Source of the DNA: Acidipropionibacterium timonense
GTDB lineage: Bacteria > Actinomycetota > Actinomycetes > Propionibacteriales > Propionibacteriaceae
Direction of reading: 5' to 3'
Assembly: GCF_900605005.1 (NCBI RefSeq)
Contig: NZ_LR027558.1
Coordinates: 721,521 to 785,520, forward strand
Length of the DNA stretch: 64,000 bases
Part shown: positions 42,603-51,660 of the stretch, piece after piece
Layout: every line of letters starts with the position of its first letter
Numbering within the stretch: position 1 is the stretch's first letter
Notes under the pieces: model-generated
What the model was told of the DNA's origin: nothing
Seen by the model: the letters and a program-made list of their open reading frames with translations, nothing else
Databases searched by the model: none
Made by a program: the position numbers and the translations under genes

Positions 42603-45086
42603 GTGAGCGAGGCCGTGGACGCCGCGGGTCGTGGGTACGACGCCGCCCGGTCGCAGGAGAAATGGGCGAGGTTCTGGCAGGAGCACGAGACCTTCGCAGC
42701 CCTGGACGACGGGTCGAGGGAACGCCGCTACGTCCTCGACATGTTCGCCTACCCCTCGGGCGACCTCCACATGGGCCACGCCGAGGCCTTCGCCATCGGC
42801 GACGTCGTCGCGCGCTACTGGCGGCTCAAGGGCTTCGACGTGCTGCACCCGGTCGGCTGGGACTCCTTCGGTCTGCCGGCGGAGAACGCCGCCATCCGGC
42901 ACGGCACCCATCCGGCCGAGTGGACCTACGCCAACATCGACACCCAGGCGGCTTCCTTCCGGCGCTACGGGATCTCCTTCGACTGGTCGCACCGTCTGCA
43001 CACCTCCGACGAGGAGTACTACCGCTGGACCCAGTGGCTCTTCCTCCAGTTCTTCGCCAAGGGGTTGGCCTACCGCAAGGACTCCTGGGCCAACTGGTGC
43101 CCGAACGACCAGACGGTCCTGGCCAACGAGCAGGTCAAGGAGGGGCGCTGCGAGCGGTGCGGCGCCATCGTCACCAAGCGACAGCTCAACCAGTGGTACT
43201 TCAAGATCACCGACTACGCGCAGCGTCTGCTCGACGACATGGCGCAGATCGAGGGCAACTGGCCCGACCGCGTCCTCAACATGCAGCGCAACTGGATCGG
43301 CCGGTCCGAGGGGGCCTACGTCGACTTCGTCATCGACGGCCGGGAGGAGCCGGTGCGGGTCTTCACGACCCGTCCGGACACCCTCTTCGGGGCCACCTTC
43401 ATGGTCGTCGCCCCCGACGCCCAGCTGGCCGACGAGATCGTCTCGGACGAGCAGCGTCCGGCCTTCGAGGAGTACCTCGAGCAGGTCAAGAAGCAGACCG
43501 AGATCGAGCGTCAGTCGACCGAGCACGTCAAGACCGGCGTCGACCTCGGTGTCCAGGCGACCAATCCGGTCAACGGGGAGAAGATCCCGGTGTGGGCCGC
43601 GGACTACGTCCTGTCCGAGTACGGCACCGGAGCCATCATGGCCGTTCCCGCCCACGACCAGCGCGACCTCGACTTCGCCCGCACCTACGGGCTCCCGGTC
43701 GTCCCGGTCATCGACACCGGTCAGGAGGATCCGCGCGAGTCCGGGGTGGCGACCGTCGGCGACGGCGCCTACGAGAACTCCGGTTTCCTCGACGGCATGA
43801 CGACGAAGGCCGAGGCCATCTCGGCGATGTGCCGATTCCTCGACGAGCGGTCCATCGGCGAGCCGACGGTCACCTACCGGCTGCGCGACTGGCTGCTCAG
43901 TCGCCAGCGGTTCTGGGGCTGCCCCATCCCCATCGTCCACTGCCCGGCCTGCGGCGACGTCCCAGTGCCCGAGGACCAGCTCCCGGTGCGCCTTCCCGAC
44001 CTGCGTGGAGCCGACCTGGCCCCCAAGGGCACCTCCCCGCTGGCCGGTGAGGAGGCCACGGCCTGGCGCGAGGTGCCCTGCCCCACCTGCGGCGGCCCGG
44101 CCGAGCGTGACACCGACACCATGGACACCTTCGTCGACTCCTCCTGGTACTTCCTGCGTTACTGCTCGCCGCACTACGCGGAGGGGCCCTTCGACCTCGA
44201 CGCGGTGCGCCGCTGGATGCCGGTGTCGCAGTACGTCGGTGGTGTCGAGCACGCGACGATGCACCTGCTCTACTCGCGGTTTTTCACCAAGGTGCTGCAC
44301 GACCTGGGGCTGGTCGACTTCGACGAGCCCTTCACCCGGCTCATGAACCAGGGCCAGGTCATCAACCAGGGCAAGGCCATGTCGAAGTCCCTGGGCAACG
44401 GCGTCGACCTGGGCAAGCAGATCGACGAGTTCGGGGTGGACGCCGTCCGCACCACCGTCATCTTCGCCGGCCCGCCCGAGGACGACATCGACTGGGCCGA
44501 CGTCTCGCCCGGGGCGAGTCTCAAGTTCCTCCAGCGTGCCTGGCGGGTCGCCCACGACGTCGACAGCCCGGTCGACGCCGATGTCGCCAGCGGTGACGTC
44601 GCACTGCGGCGCACCACCCACCGGGCCATCGCCGAGGTGAGCGAGCTGCTCGAGTCGGGACGGTTCAACGTCATCGTCGCCCGCGCCATGGAGCTCGTCA
44701 ACGCCACCCGCAAGGCCATCGACACCGGTTGCGGTGCGCAGGACCCGGCCGTGCGCGAGGCGGTGACCTTCACCGCCCAGGTCATGAGCCTCTTCGCCCC
44801 GTACGTGGCCGAGGACATGTGGGAGCTGCTCGGTCTGGAGCCCTCGGTGGCCAACTCCACCTGGCCGACGGCCGATCCGGCACTGCTCGTCGCCCAGGAG
44901 GTGACGATGGTCGTCCAGGTGAGCGGCAAGGTGCGCGCCAAGATCCAGGTCGACCCGCACATCGGCGAGGAGGAGGCCCGTGCGGCGGCCCTGGCCGATC
45001 CGAACGTCCAGCGGTTCCTCGACGGCAAGCAGATCGTCAAGGTCATCGCCAAGCTCCCGAGGATGATCTCGATCGTCGCCCGGTGA
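42603..45086 (+). CDS. leuS: Leucyl-tRNA synthetase
   Basis: Charges tRNA-Leu, 827 residues. The GTG at 42603 follows GGAGG by seven bases. Class I signatures: HIGH-like HMGH in [15 protein letters not shown] and KMSKS in [14 protein letters not shown]. The editing (CP1) domain contains [12 protein letters not shown] and PAHDQRD. The C-terminal anticodon and small domains are complete, ending [16 protein letters not shown] strong hairpin follows. Confidence 0.97.
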   Translation: MSEAVDAAGRGYDAARSQEKWARFWQEHETFAALDDGSRERRYVLDMFAYPSGDLHMGHAEAFAIGDVVARYWRLKGFDVLHPVGWDSFGLPAENAAIRHGTHPAEWTYANIDTQAASFRRYGISFDWSHRLHTSDEEYYRWTQWLFLQFFAKGLAYRKDSWANWCPNDQTVLANEQVKEGRCERCGAIVTKRQLNQWYFKITDYAQRLLDDMAQIEGNWPDRVLNMQRNWIGRSEGAYVDFVIDGREEPVRVFTTRPDTLFGATFMVVAPDAQLADEIVSDEQRPAFEEYLEQVKKQTEIERQSTEHVKTGVDLGVQATNPVNGEKIPVWAADYVLSEYGTGAIMAVPAHDQRDLDFARTYGLPVVPVIDTGQEDPRESGVATVGDGAYENSGFLDGMTTKAEAISAMCRFLDERSIGEPTVTYRLRDWLLSRQRFWGCPIPIVHCPACGDVPVPEDQLPVRLPDLRGADLAPKGTSPLAGEEATAWREVPCPTCGGPAERDTDTMDTFVDSSWYFLRYCSPHYAEGPFDLDAVRRWMPVSQYVGGVEHATMHLLYSRFFTKVLHDLGLVDFDEPFTRLMNQGQVINQGKAMSKSLGNGVDLGKQIDEFGVDAVRTTVIFAGPPEDDIDWADVSPGASLKFLQRAWRVAHDVDSPVDADVASGDVALRRTTHRAIAEVSELLESGRFNVIVARAMELVNATRKAIDTGCGAQDPAVREAVTFTAQVMSLFAPYVAEDMWELLGLEPSVANSTWPTADPALLVAQEVTMVVQVSGKVRAKIQVDPHIGEEEARAAALADPNVQRFLDGKQIVKVIAKLPRMISIVAR

Positions 45087-45098
45087 GACCCTGACGAC

Positions 45099-45133
45099 AA
45101 GGCCCCTGTGGACAACCTCCACGGGGGCCTTGT
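45099..45133 (+). terminator. Hairpin after leuS containing a DnaA-box-like sequence
   Basis: CAAGGCCCC (45099-45107) pairs with GGGGCCTTG (45125-45133), and TGTGG with CCAC extends it. One arm includes TGTGGACAA (45108-45116), a reverse DnaA box; a forward TTGTCCACA follows at 45138-45146. Confidence 0.65.
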
Positions 45134-45146
45134 GCGTTGTCCACAG
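45108..45146. other. Inverted pair of perfect DnaA boxes
   Basis: TGTGGACAA (45108-45116) and TTGTCCACA (45138-45146) face each other 21 bases apart between leuS and comEA. They may bind DnaA as a titration or regulatory site. No AT-rich unwinding region or dnaA/dnaN genes are near, so this is not proposed as an origin. Confidence 0.4.
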
Positions 45147-45195
45147 ATTCTCAACTGGGTGCCGGATTCGAGGCGGTTTTGACGACAACTGTCAT

Positions 45196-46044
45196 GTGAG
45201 TGATGCCTTTCGAGACCGACTCGAGAACCTGCTGTCCCAATTGCCCGCCCGCGACGTGCCGCCCGACGATCCCGCTGGCCCCGAGGATGGTCGACGGCGC
45301 GTCCAGCCTGCCCATCTCACGGCCGTCGGAGTCGTCCTCGTGCTCGTCCTGGCCGTCGTCGGGGTCGGGCTCATGAGGTCGCGCCCCTCGACGGTGCCCG
45401 AGGCTCCCCAGCTCGTCGCGACGGGGACCCCGGCTCCAGCTGCCTCCACCGGCGACCCCAGCGGTGGCCGGCCAGCCGACCGGACCGACTCCTCGACGGC
45501 CGGTGCGTCCCGTCCGTCCGGGGCCCCGGAACCGCTCCCGGCGTCCGCCAGTCCCGCGGTGATTCGAGTCCACGTCATCGGCAGGGTGGCCCGGCCCGGT
45601 GTCCACGAGGTTCCGGTCGGGGCGCGGGTCGTCGACGCCGTGGACGCCGCGGGCGGGATGACGACCGGCGCCCACCCGGGCACCCTCAACCTGGCCCAGC
45701 CGGTCTGCGACGGATGCCAGGTCGTCATTCCGGCGGCCGGCAACGGGACGCTCGTGCCGCCGGCCGCAACGGGGTCCGCCGGTTCGGTCGCCGGCGCCGG
45801 AACACCCCAGTCGGCGGCCACTGGGTCCGGGTCGGCCGGTGCGGGACCCAGCGACCTCGTCGACCTCAACACCGCCAGCCAGTCCCAGCTCGAGGCCATC
45901 GACGGCGTCGGCCCGGTGATGGCCGGCCGTATCCTCGCCTGGCGGCAGCAACACGGGCGGTTCACCAAGGTCGACGAACTCCAGGAGATCGACGGCATCG
46001 GGCCCAAGACCTTCGCCCGGCTCAAGGACCATGTCCGCATCTGA
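45196..46044 (+). CDS. comEA: ComEA-like DNA-binding competence protein
   Basis: 282 residues from the GTG at 45196. One membrane helix (LTAVGVVLVLVLAVVGVGLM) anchors an exported part: a Ser/Pro/Ala linker, an SLBB domain (IRVHVIGRVARPGVHEVPVG...CDGCQVVIPA), a second linker and a helix-hairpin-helix DNA-binding domain (VDLNTASQSQLEAIDGVGPVMAGRILAWR through IDGIGPKTFARLKDHVRI). It would bind incoming DNA at the surface. It overlaps comEC by 14 bases. Confidence 0.92.
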   Translation: MSDAFRDRLENLLSQLPARDVPPDDPAGPEDGRRRVQPAHLTAVGVVLVLVLAVVGVGLMRSRPSTVPEAPQLVATGTPAPAASTGDPSGGRPADRTDSSTAGASRPSGAPEPLPASASPAVIRVHVIGRVARPGVHEVPVGARVVDAVDAAGGMTTGAHPGTLNLAQPVCDGCQVVIPAAGNGTLVPPAATGSAGSVAGAGTPQSAATGSGSAGAGPSDLVDLNTASQSQLEAIDGVGPVMAGRILAWRQQHGRFTKVDELQEIDGIGPKTFARLKDHVRI

Positions 46045-48340
46045 CGCTCGCCCCGACCTGCGTATGGTCCCGGTCGCACTGGCCTCGGTGGTCGTGGCGG
46101 CGGTGGCCACCGGCGGACACCGGGTGTGGACGGTCGGCCTCGTCGGCGCGTGCCTCCTCGTGGCGGTCGGCCTGCGTCGACGCCGATCCGTCGCCCTGAC
46201 GCTTCTCGTCGCCGCGGTCGTCGCCACGGCCGGCGGCGCCCGGGAGTGGGCGATGCACGGAGTCGGGATCGCCCGACTCGCCGCCGACCGCGCGGTCGTC
46301 ACGGCGAGGGTGGTCGTGACCGGAGAGTGCCGGGTGCTGGCGGCCCGAGGGTTCCGACCGGAACTCACCCTGCTGCCGGTGCGGACGGCCCGGGTGTCCG
46401 GCCGCGGAACGGTCATTCGGCAGTCGGCGCCGCTCATGGCCAGCTCGAGTGGTGGGCATGAGCTGTGCCAGGTGTCGGTGGGGCAGGTCGTCGACCTGTC
46501 GGGACGCCTGGCACCGAGCGAAGCCGACGATCCTCAGGCCGGACGGTTGACGGTGCGTGGGCCACCGCGGGTCGTCGCCGGACCGAATCACCTCGACCGA
46601 GGCGTCAATCGGGTGCGTCGGGCGCTCGTCGCAGCGGTGGCGCACGACCGGGCCGAGCAGCGCGCCCTCGTGCCCTCGCTCGTCGTGGGGGACACGTCAG
46701 CGGTGCCCGAGTCGGTCACCGAGGACTTCAAGGCCACCTCACTGACCCACCTCACGGCGGTCTCGGGGGCCAACCTCGCCTCGACGACGGCGCTGCTGTG
46801 GTGGGTGGGGTCCTGGCTGGGCTGGCGGCGACCATGGTTGCAGGTCGTCTCGGTGCTCGGCGTCGTGGGGTTCGTCCTCGTGTGCCGGGCCGAGCCGTCG
46901 GTGGTGCGAGCTGCGGCGATGGGGCTGGTGACCCTGGCCGCCACCGGGGTGTCCTTCGACCGTTCGGCCGGGGTGCGAGCCCTGTGCGTCGCGGTGAGTG
47001 CGCTCATGCTCGTCGACCCGTGGCTGTCGCGATCGGTGGGGTTGTGGTTGTCGGTCAGTGCCACGGCCGGCATCCTGTGGTGGACACCGCCCTGGGCGCG
47101 TGCCATGTCCTGGGCGGGGGACGGCCCGGCGCGCGCCCTCGTCGTGCCGTGGGCGGCGCAGCTGGCGACCCAACCCGTCGTCACCTGGCTGTCCGGCTCG
47201 GTCTCGATGACCGGCCTGGTGGCGAACATGGTCGCTGCACCGTTCGTCGGTCCGGCGACGATCCTCGGCATGACGGCGGCCATCGCCGCGAGCCTGTGGA
47301 CCCCCCTCGGGGTGCCGGCCGGATGGCTGGCCGGGTGGTGCGTCCAGCCGGTGCTGTGGATCGCCCACGCCGGTGCCCGGGCACCTGCCGGTCTGCTCAC
47401 GTGGCCCGCCGGACCGCTGGGTCTGGTGGTGCTCGCCGGGATCTGCTTGGGGCTGGCCTGGATGACGCCGGCCGTCCTGTCGCGGCGATGGTCGACCCTC
47501 GTGGCGCTCGTGGTCGTCGTCGCGGCTGCGGTCGTGAGGATGCCGGTGCCGGGTTGGCCGGGGCCTTGGTCGGTCATCGTCTGCGACGTCGGGCAGGGCA
47601 GCGCCACACTCATCCGGGCCGGACCCCACTCGGCGGTCCTCGTCGACACCGGGCCCGAGCCGGGGCCGCTGCGCACGTGCCTGTCCGACGCCGGCGTCCG
47701 GGAGTTGCCGCTCGTCGTCCTCAGTCATTACCACGCCGACCACATCGGCGGCCTCGACGCCGTCCTGGGGCTGCGCACGACGCATCTGGTGCTCGTCTCC
47801 GACCTCGACTCACCGGCGCACGAGGCACGACGGATCGCAGCCCGGGGACGCGCCGCCGGTGCCGTCGTCCGCCATGTCGCCCCCGGGGAGGTGCTCCGGG
47901 TGGGAGAGGCGAGGGTGGAGGTCGTCGACTCGCCGCTGGTCGGCGTCGAGGAGGAGGGCAACGGCGAGTCGAGCACCGAGAACAACTCCTCGGTGCTCGT
48001 GCGGGCCACGAGCGGCTCGGTGAAGGCCCTCGTCACCGGGGACATCGAACCGCTCGGTCAGCAGTCGGCCCATCGACGTCACCCGGATCTGGCGGCCGAC
48101 CTCATCGTCATGCCCCACCACGGGTCCTCCCGTCAGGACCGGGAGTTCTGGGCGGCCACCGGGGCACGTCTGGCCATCTCCTCGGCCGGGATCGACAACC
48201 CGTACGGGCATCCCGCCCCCAAGGCGCTGCGGCTGGCCGCCGAGCTGTCGATGACGGTCCACCGCACCGACCGGGAGGGCTCGCTGTCGGTGGGGCGGGG
48301 CGCGTCAGGCCTGGTCGTCCGGGGCGCCGGACGCCGATGA
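46031..48340 (+). CDS. comEC: ComEC/Rec2 DNA uptake channel
   Basis: 769 residues. N-terminal helices and an OB-like domain precede the Competence domain (LTHLTAVSGANLASTTALLWWVG, then many membrane helices) and a C-terminal metallo-beta-lactamase domain with LSHYHADHIGGLDA and PHHGSSRQD. It forms the channel for transformation together with ComEA. Its last 36 bases overlap the convergent gene at 48305. No comG pilus genes are in the window. Confidence 0.92.
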   Translation: MSASDARPDLRMVPVALASVVVAAVATGGHRVWTVGLVGACLLVAVGLRRRRSVALTLLVAAVVATAGGAREWAMHGVGIARLAADRAVVTARVVVTGECRVLAARGFRPELTLLPVRTARVSGRGTVIRQSAPLMASSSGGHELCQVSVGQVVDLSGRLAPSEADDPQAGRLTVRGPPRVVAGPNHLDRGVNRVRRALVAAVAHDRAEQRALVPSLVVGDTSAVPESVTEDFKATSLTHLTAVSGANLASTTALLWWVGSWLGWRRPWLQVVSVLGVVGFVLVCRAEPSVVRAAAMGLVTLAATGVSFDRSAGVRALCVAVSALMLVDPWLSRSVGLWLSVSATAGILWWTPPWARAMSWAGDGPARALVVPWAAQLATQPVVTWLSGSVSMTGLVANMVAAPFVGPATILGMTAAIAASLWTPLGVPAGWLAGWCVQPVLWIAHAGARAPAGLLTWPAGPLGLVVLAGICLGLAWMTPAVLSRRWSTLVALVVVVAAAVVRMPVPGWPGPWSVIVCDVGQGSATLIRAGPHSAVLVDTGPEPGPLRTCLSDAGVRELPLVVLSHYHADHIGGLDAVLGLRTTHLVLVSDLDSPAHEARRIAARGRAAGAVVRHVAPGEVLRVGEARVEVVDSPLVGVEEEGNGESSTENNSSVLVRATSGSVKALVTGDIEPLGQQSAHRRHPDLAADLIVMPHHGSSRQDREFWAATGARLAISSAGIDNPYGHPAPKALRLAAELSMTVHRTDREGSLSVGRGASGLVVRGAGRR

Positions 48341-49719
48341 GCTCGGTTCCTCGGCCGACGGGGCCGTCGCGGTGGGCGGGGCCCCCGCAGGGGTGGCGGG
48401 GGTCGGCGCGTCACCCGAGACCTCGTCCTGCCCGGCGACTCGGGACGGGGCGGCATCCGTGGTCCGCTGCGAGCGCACGACGTGGTCGACCGCCGCCCCG
48501 AGCAGGGCCATGATCGCGATCGTCTGCACGAGGTTGTCGACGAGGGTGAGGTACGGGGCGATGGTCACCCGCGTCACCATGTCCTGCGGTCCGACGAGGG
48601 CGCGCAGGCCGTACGCGGTGGCCGCCGTGATCCGGTTGAGCAGGATGAACGTCAGGCAGAACAGCACCATCGGCACCAGGCCGGCGCTGGCGACACTGCG
48701 CAGGGCGTCCATGGTCGACCTGATCGGCGTCACGACCGGTTCGACGACGCGCGCTCCGATTCGGGTCACCGGGCGTGGGATGCGCTTGAGTCGGGCATCG
48801 GCCTGCTCGGGGGTGAGGAAGGGAGGGGTCTTGCGGAGTTGTTCGCCGTACACGGCTGCGCCGATGGCCAGCCACGACACCGGGACGATGACGACCGCAC
48901 CCAGATCACCGAGCATCGACCCGATCCACTCGATCGTCGAGGTCACCGGGCTCGCCACCTCGCCGAGCCGGTGCCACCAGTCGATGACCCGAGCGATGGC
49001 GACCCGGCTCGTCACCCAGGCCCGCACCTGGGCGATCTTCGCGGCGAAGGTCACCGACAGGGTGATCATCCACAGGGCCTCGAGGTAGCCGGCCAGCGAC
49101 GCCCAGCCGGCGTTGCGCCTGCCGAGCTGGAGCCCGGCGATGACCTTGCGGGCCACCATGGCGATGACGACGATGGCGACGAGCTTCCATCCGGTCGCCA
49201 GCGCGGTGCGGTTCGGGTCGAGGTAGAGCTGGGTCATCGTCTCGTCGAGGATGACGTCGTGGACGAAGGCCTGGCCGTCGGCCTTGAGCAGACCCTGGGC
49301 GGCGTAGACGGCCAGGAAGGGGATGAGCACCTGGCTCGCCGCCTGGATGCGCGAGGAGAGGTTGCGGCCGCGGTCGGCCTCGGCGAAGGCGGGCAGGCTC
49401 GGTGTGATGACCCGCAGGATCGCCACCCACGACAGCAGGGTGGCGATGGGGCCACCGGCACGAGGAGCACTCCGAGGGTCGAGTTCCACGCGCTCACCGT
49501 GACCGCCGCCCACAGCACGGCCCCACGAACCGTCGCCCCGGCCAGGTAGAGGGCGAGCATCATCGGGAGATGGCGTCCCAGGACGACGAGGGCCTTGCCG
49601 ACGACCAGGGCGAACCCGCCGAGCGCCTCACCGACGAGGGCTCCCGGGCCGGGCAGGTGGGCATGCCGTGGGCGTGACGCGGGGGAGGGAGAGCGCGAGG
49701 CCGAGGTCGACGCCGTCAT
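48305..49719 (-). pseudogene. Multi-pass membrane protein with a frameshift
   Basis: The N-terminus (MTASTSASRSPSPASRPRHA, then GEALGGFALVVGKALVVLGRHLPMMLALYLAGA) starts at 49719 behind a strong AAGGAGGGG site. It reads to VLLVPVAP in one frame. The rest, from PIATLLSWVAILRVITPS with about eight helices to the Pro/Ala/Ser-rich tail, is in another frame down to 48305. One extra C in the C4 run at 49451-49448 would join them. It is the last gene of a cluster with three small membrane-anchored proteins. I recognise no family. Either the gene is broken, phase-variable, or the base call is wrong. Confidence 0.7.
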
Positions 49720-49760
49720 CACCCCTCCTTGACGGGGAAGGTGAGGTAGTCCGGATGGTC

Positions 49761-50318
49761 TCAACGAATCCGTGCCTGGGTGGGACTCACCGCGGTGGGC
49801 AGCGCGAACCACGACTCCACCTGCCAGCTCGGCGGACGCGACCCCTCCGGCACGAGGGCCCCGGTGAGCGGGTCGATCGACGGCCCCGGGTTGTCGAAGG
49901 GCACGCACGAGGTGCGGGTCGAGGAGAAGGACTTGCCCGTGACGAGGACGTCCGGCTGGTAGGTGCGTCCCTCACCGTCGAGGAGGGACACCTCGCAGGT
50001 CGTCATCGGTACGCCGGGATCGGCCCGGACGAGGAACGTCACGTGCCACAGGGACATGCCCGTCGGCACCGAGCGCTCACCACCGCCGTCGCGGGCCGCG
50101 TCGATGAGGGTGACGTCGGCCACCCGCCGCACCTGCGGATGGGCGAGTTCGGCCACCTGGTCCAGATGAGCCGTTCCCCCTGCATCGGCGCGCACCTCGT
50201 GCGAGAAGGTGTGTGGCCGGAACACCTGGACGTACCGGTACGAGTTCGCCGCCACGCGCAACGGGACGAGCAGGAGGAGGGCCAGCAGACCCCAACGGTT
50301 GTCGCGCCACCATCTCAT
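49761..50318 (-). CDS. Membrane-anchored exported protein, cluster member 3
   Basis: 185 residues from the ATG at 50318, overlapping the previous stop (ATGA). It has one N-terminal helix (WGLLALLLLVPLRVAANSY), then an exported beta-rich domain with a conserved-looking MSLWHVTFLVRADPGVPMTTCEVSLLDGEGRTY segment and a YQPDV turn; two or three cysteines could form a disulphide. It resembles its two upstream neighbours in size, anchoring and domain pattern. Unknown function. Confidence 0.65.
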   Translation of the reverse strand: MRWWRDNRWGLLALLLLVPLRVAANSYRYVQVFRPHTFSHEVRADAGGTAHLDQVAELAHPQVRRVADVTLIDAARDGGGERSVPTGMSLWHVTFLVRADPGVPMTTCEVSLLDGEGRTYQPDVLVTGKSFSSTRTSCVPFDNPGPSIDPLTGALVPEGSRPPSWQVESWFALPTAVSPTQARIR

Positions 50319-50886
50319 GAGGCCGCCTCCGCCTGTCTCAGCGCGATGGTGCTGCTCGTCGACGCCAGCGAGGCGGCGTCCTGGACCGACCACCGGGGAT
50401 CGATCTCGACGACGTCATCGGCCGTCTCGTCGCCGGCGAGCTGGGCGGGGAACCGCAGGACCGCCCCGGCCAGGGCGTCCTTGGCCACCTCGACGGCCAG
50501 CTGGCAGCGCATGGGCACCTCGGTCTGCACGAGTGAGCACGTCGACGACACCGACTGCTGCCCCCGTAGGTGCGTCCGTCAGTGGCCACGAGGTACGGCC
50601 CGTACAGCGGCGAGGGCTCGTCATGCGCCGTCCACGTGAGATCGACGACGACCCACACCCCGGTCGTCGATCCCTTCTGCAGGGCGGTCGTCACGATGTG
50701 CGCCGTGCGCACCCGGGTGACCGTCACGTCACCGGTGCGCATCGACACCCTCTGCCCGATGGTGCCGTGCCGTACGTACGGCCGGTCTGCGATGGCCGTC
50801 GCGTCGGGCAGCAGGGAGTTCACCCACGACCCCAGGGCCAGGGCGGCGACGATGACGACGATGAGGCTGAGCCGACGGGTCCTCAT
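50315..50886 (-). pseudogene. Membrane-anchored exported protein, cluster member 2, frameshifted
   Basis: The ATG at 50886 overlaps the stop of member 1 (ATGA) and opens with a helix (LSLIVVIVAALALGSWV). The frame reads through WVVVDLTWTAHDEPSPLYGPYLVATDGRTYGG, then loses sense. The continuation SVSSTCSLVQTEVPMRCQLA to the stop at 50315 is in another frame. Adding one base to the run at 50571-50575 (CCCCC on the plus strand) restores a single protein of about 190 residues of the DUF4352-like type (DGRTYxxQQS...C..VQTEVP). Confidence 0.7.
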
Positions 50887-51533
50887 CGGGCCTCCTCGAC
50901 CGGGACGGACAGGTGCGCGGTCACCGTCGGGTCGAGCCACTGCCTGGACCCGTCCAGGGAGGACCGTCGGTACGTCCAGCCGGTGACGTCGACCTCGAGG
51001 GTGCTCGGTGCCGGCTGCGAGGTCGACTGGAACCACACGATGACGTAGGTGGCCGGCATGGACGGCCCGATGGTCGCCGCTGCGGTGTCGTCGACCGCTC
51101 GGTACACGTCGACGCGTGGGACCTTCGACACCTTCCCGGACCAGTCGAGCTGGTCCTTGAGGGTGGGTGTGAGGGTCTGCTTCAGCAGGGCGGCGTGCAC
51201 CGGCAGCTTCGAGGTGTTTGTCACGGTCATCGACAGGGCGATGAGGCGCTGCCCGGGCCTGGCCGGGACGAGGGTGCCGAGGGAGGGCAGCGCGTGGGCC
51301 TTGCGCGCGGCGATCCGCCATGGTCCGGCCTGCACGGTCTGGTCGGCCCTGACCGTCCTCACCTCGGTCGACGTCGCCGCGGTGGCCGAGCGCCAACCGC
51401 CGAACAGGCCGACGAGGAGCAGGACGAGGGCGGTGACGAGGACGACGAGGGTCGTCGGGTCGAGGACGTCCTTGAGCACCGTCCACGCCGTGACGAGACG
51501 TGACGGTCTGCTCTCCTCGGGGGGTGCGGCCAT
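50883..51533 (-). CDS. Membrane-anchored DUF4352-like protein, cluster member 1
   Basis: 216 residues from the ATG at 51533; frames further upstream overlap the divergent region without coding bias. A helix (TLVVLVTALVLLLVGLFGGW) anchors an exported domain with WRIAARKAHALPSLG, LIALSMTVTNTSKLPV and DVYRAVDDTAAATIGPSMPATYVIVW, the telokin-like pattern. A TAGGAT box (51546-51541) seven bases before the ATG predicts leaderless transcription of the whole cluster of four overlapping or adjacent genes. Confidence 0.68.
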   Translation of the reverse strand: MAAPPEESRPSRLVTAWTVLKDVLDPTTLVVLVTALVLLLVGLFGGWRSATAATSTEVRTVRADQTVQAGPWRIAARKAHALPSLGTLVPARPGQRLIALSMTVTNTSKLPVHAALLKQTLTPTLKDQLDWSGKVSKVPRVDVYRAVDDTAAATIGPSMPATYVIVWFQSTSQPAPSTLEVDVTGWTYRRSSLDGSRQWLDPTVTAHLSVPVEEAR

Positions 51534-51660
51534 GGCCGGCATCCTAGGGTCGTGCGGGGCCACATCGGCCGACCTGCGCGGGGTGGCGATGTCGGTTTCG
51601 ACGCCCTGCTGCGCTACGGTGGTCCGCCGGTGGCACGACCGGTCGTCGGGAGGGGGAACG

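Noticed and set aside
45108-45146. DnaA boxes as a replication origin
   Set aside because: Only two perfect boxes, no AT-rich region, and no dnaA, dnaN or gyrB nearby.
42546-45188. 880-codon open frame antisense to leuS
   Set aside because: It mirrors leuS codon for codon; its His/Asp/Gly/Arg/Val-rich, low-complexity protein is the usual shadow of a high-GC gene.
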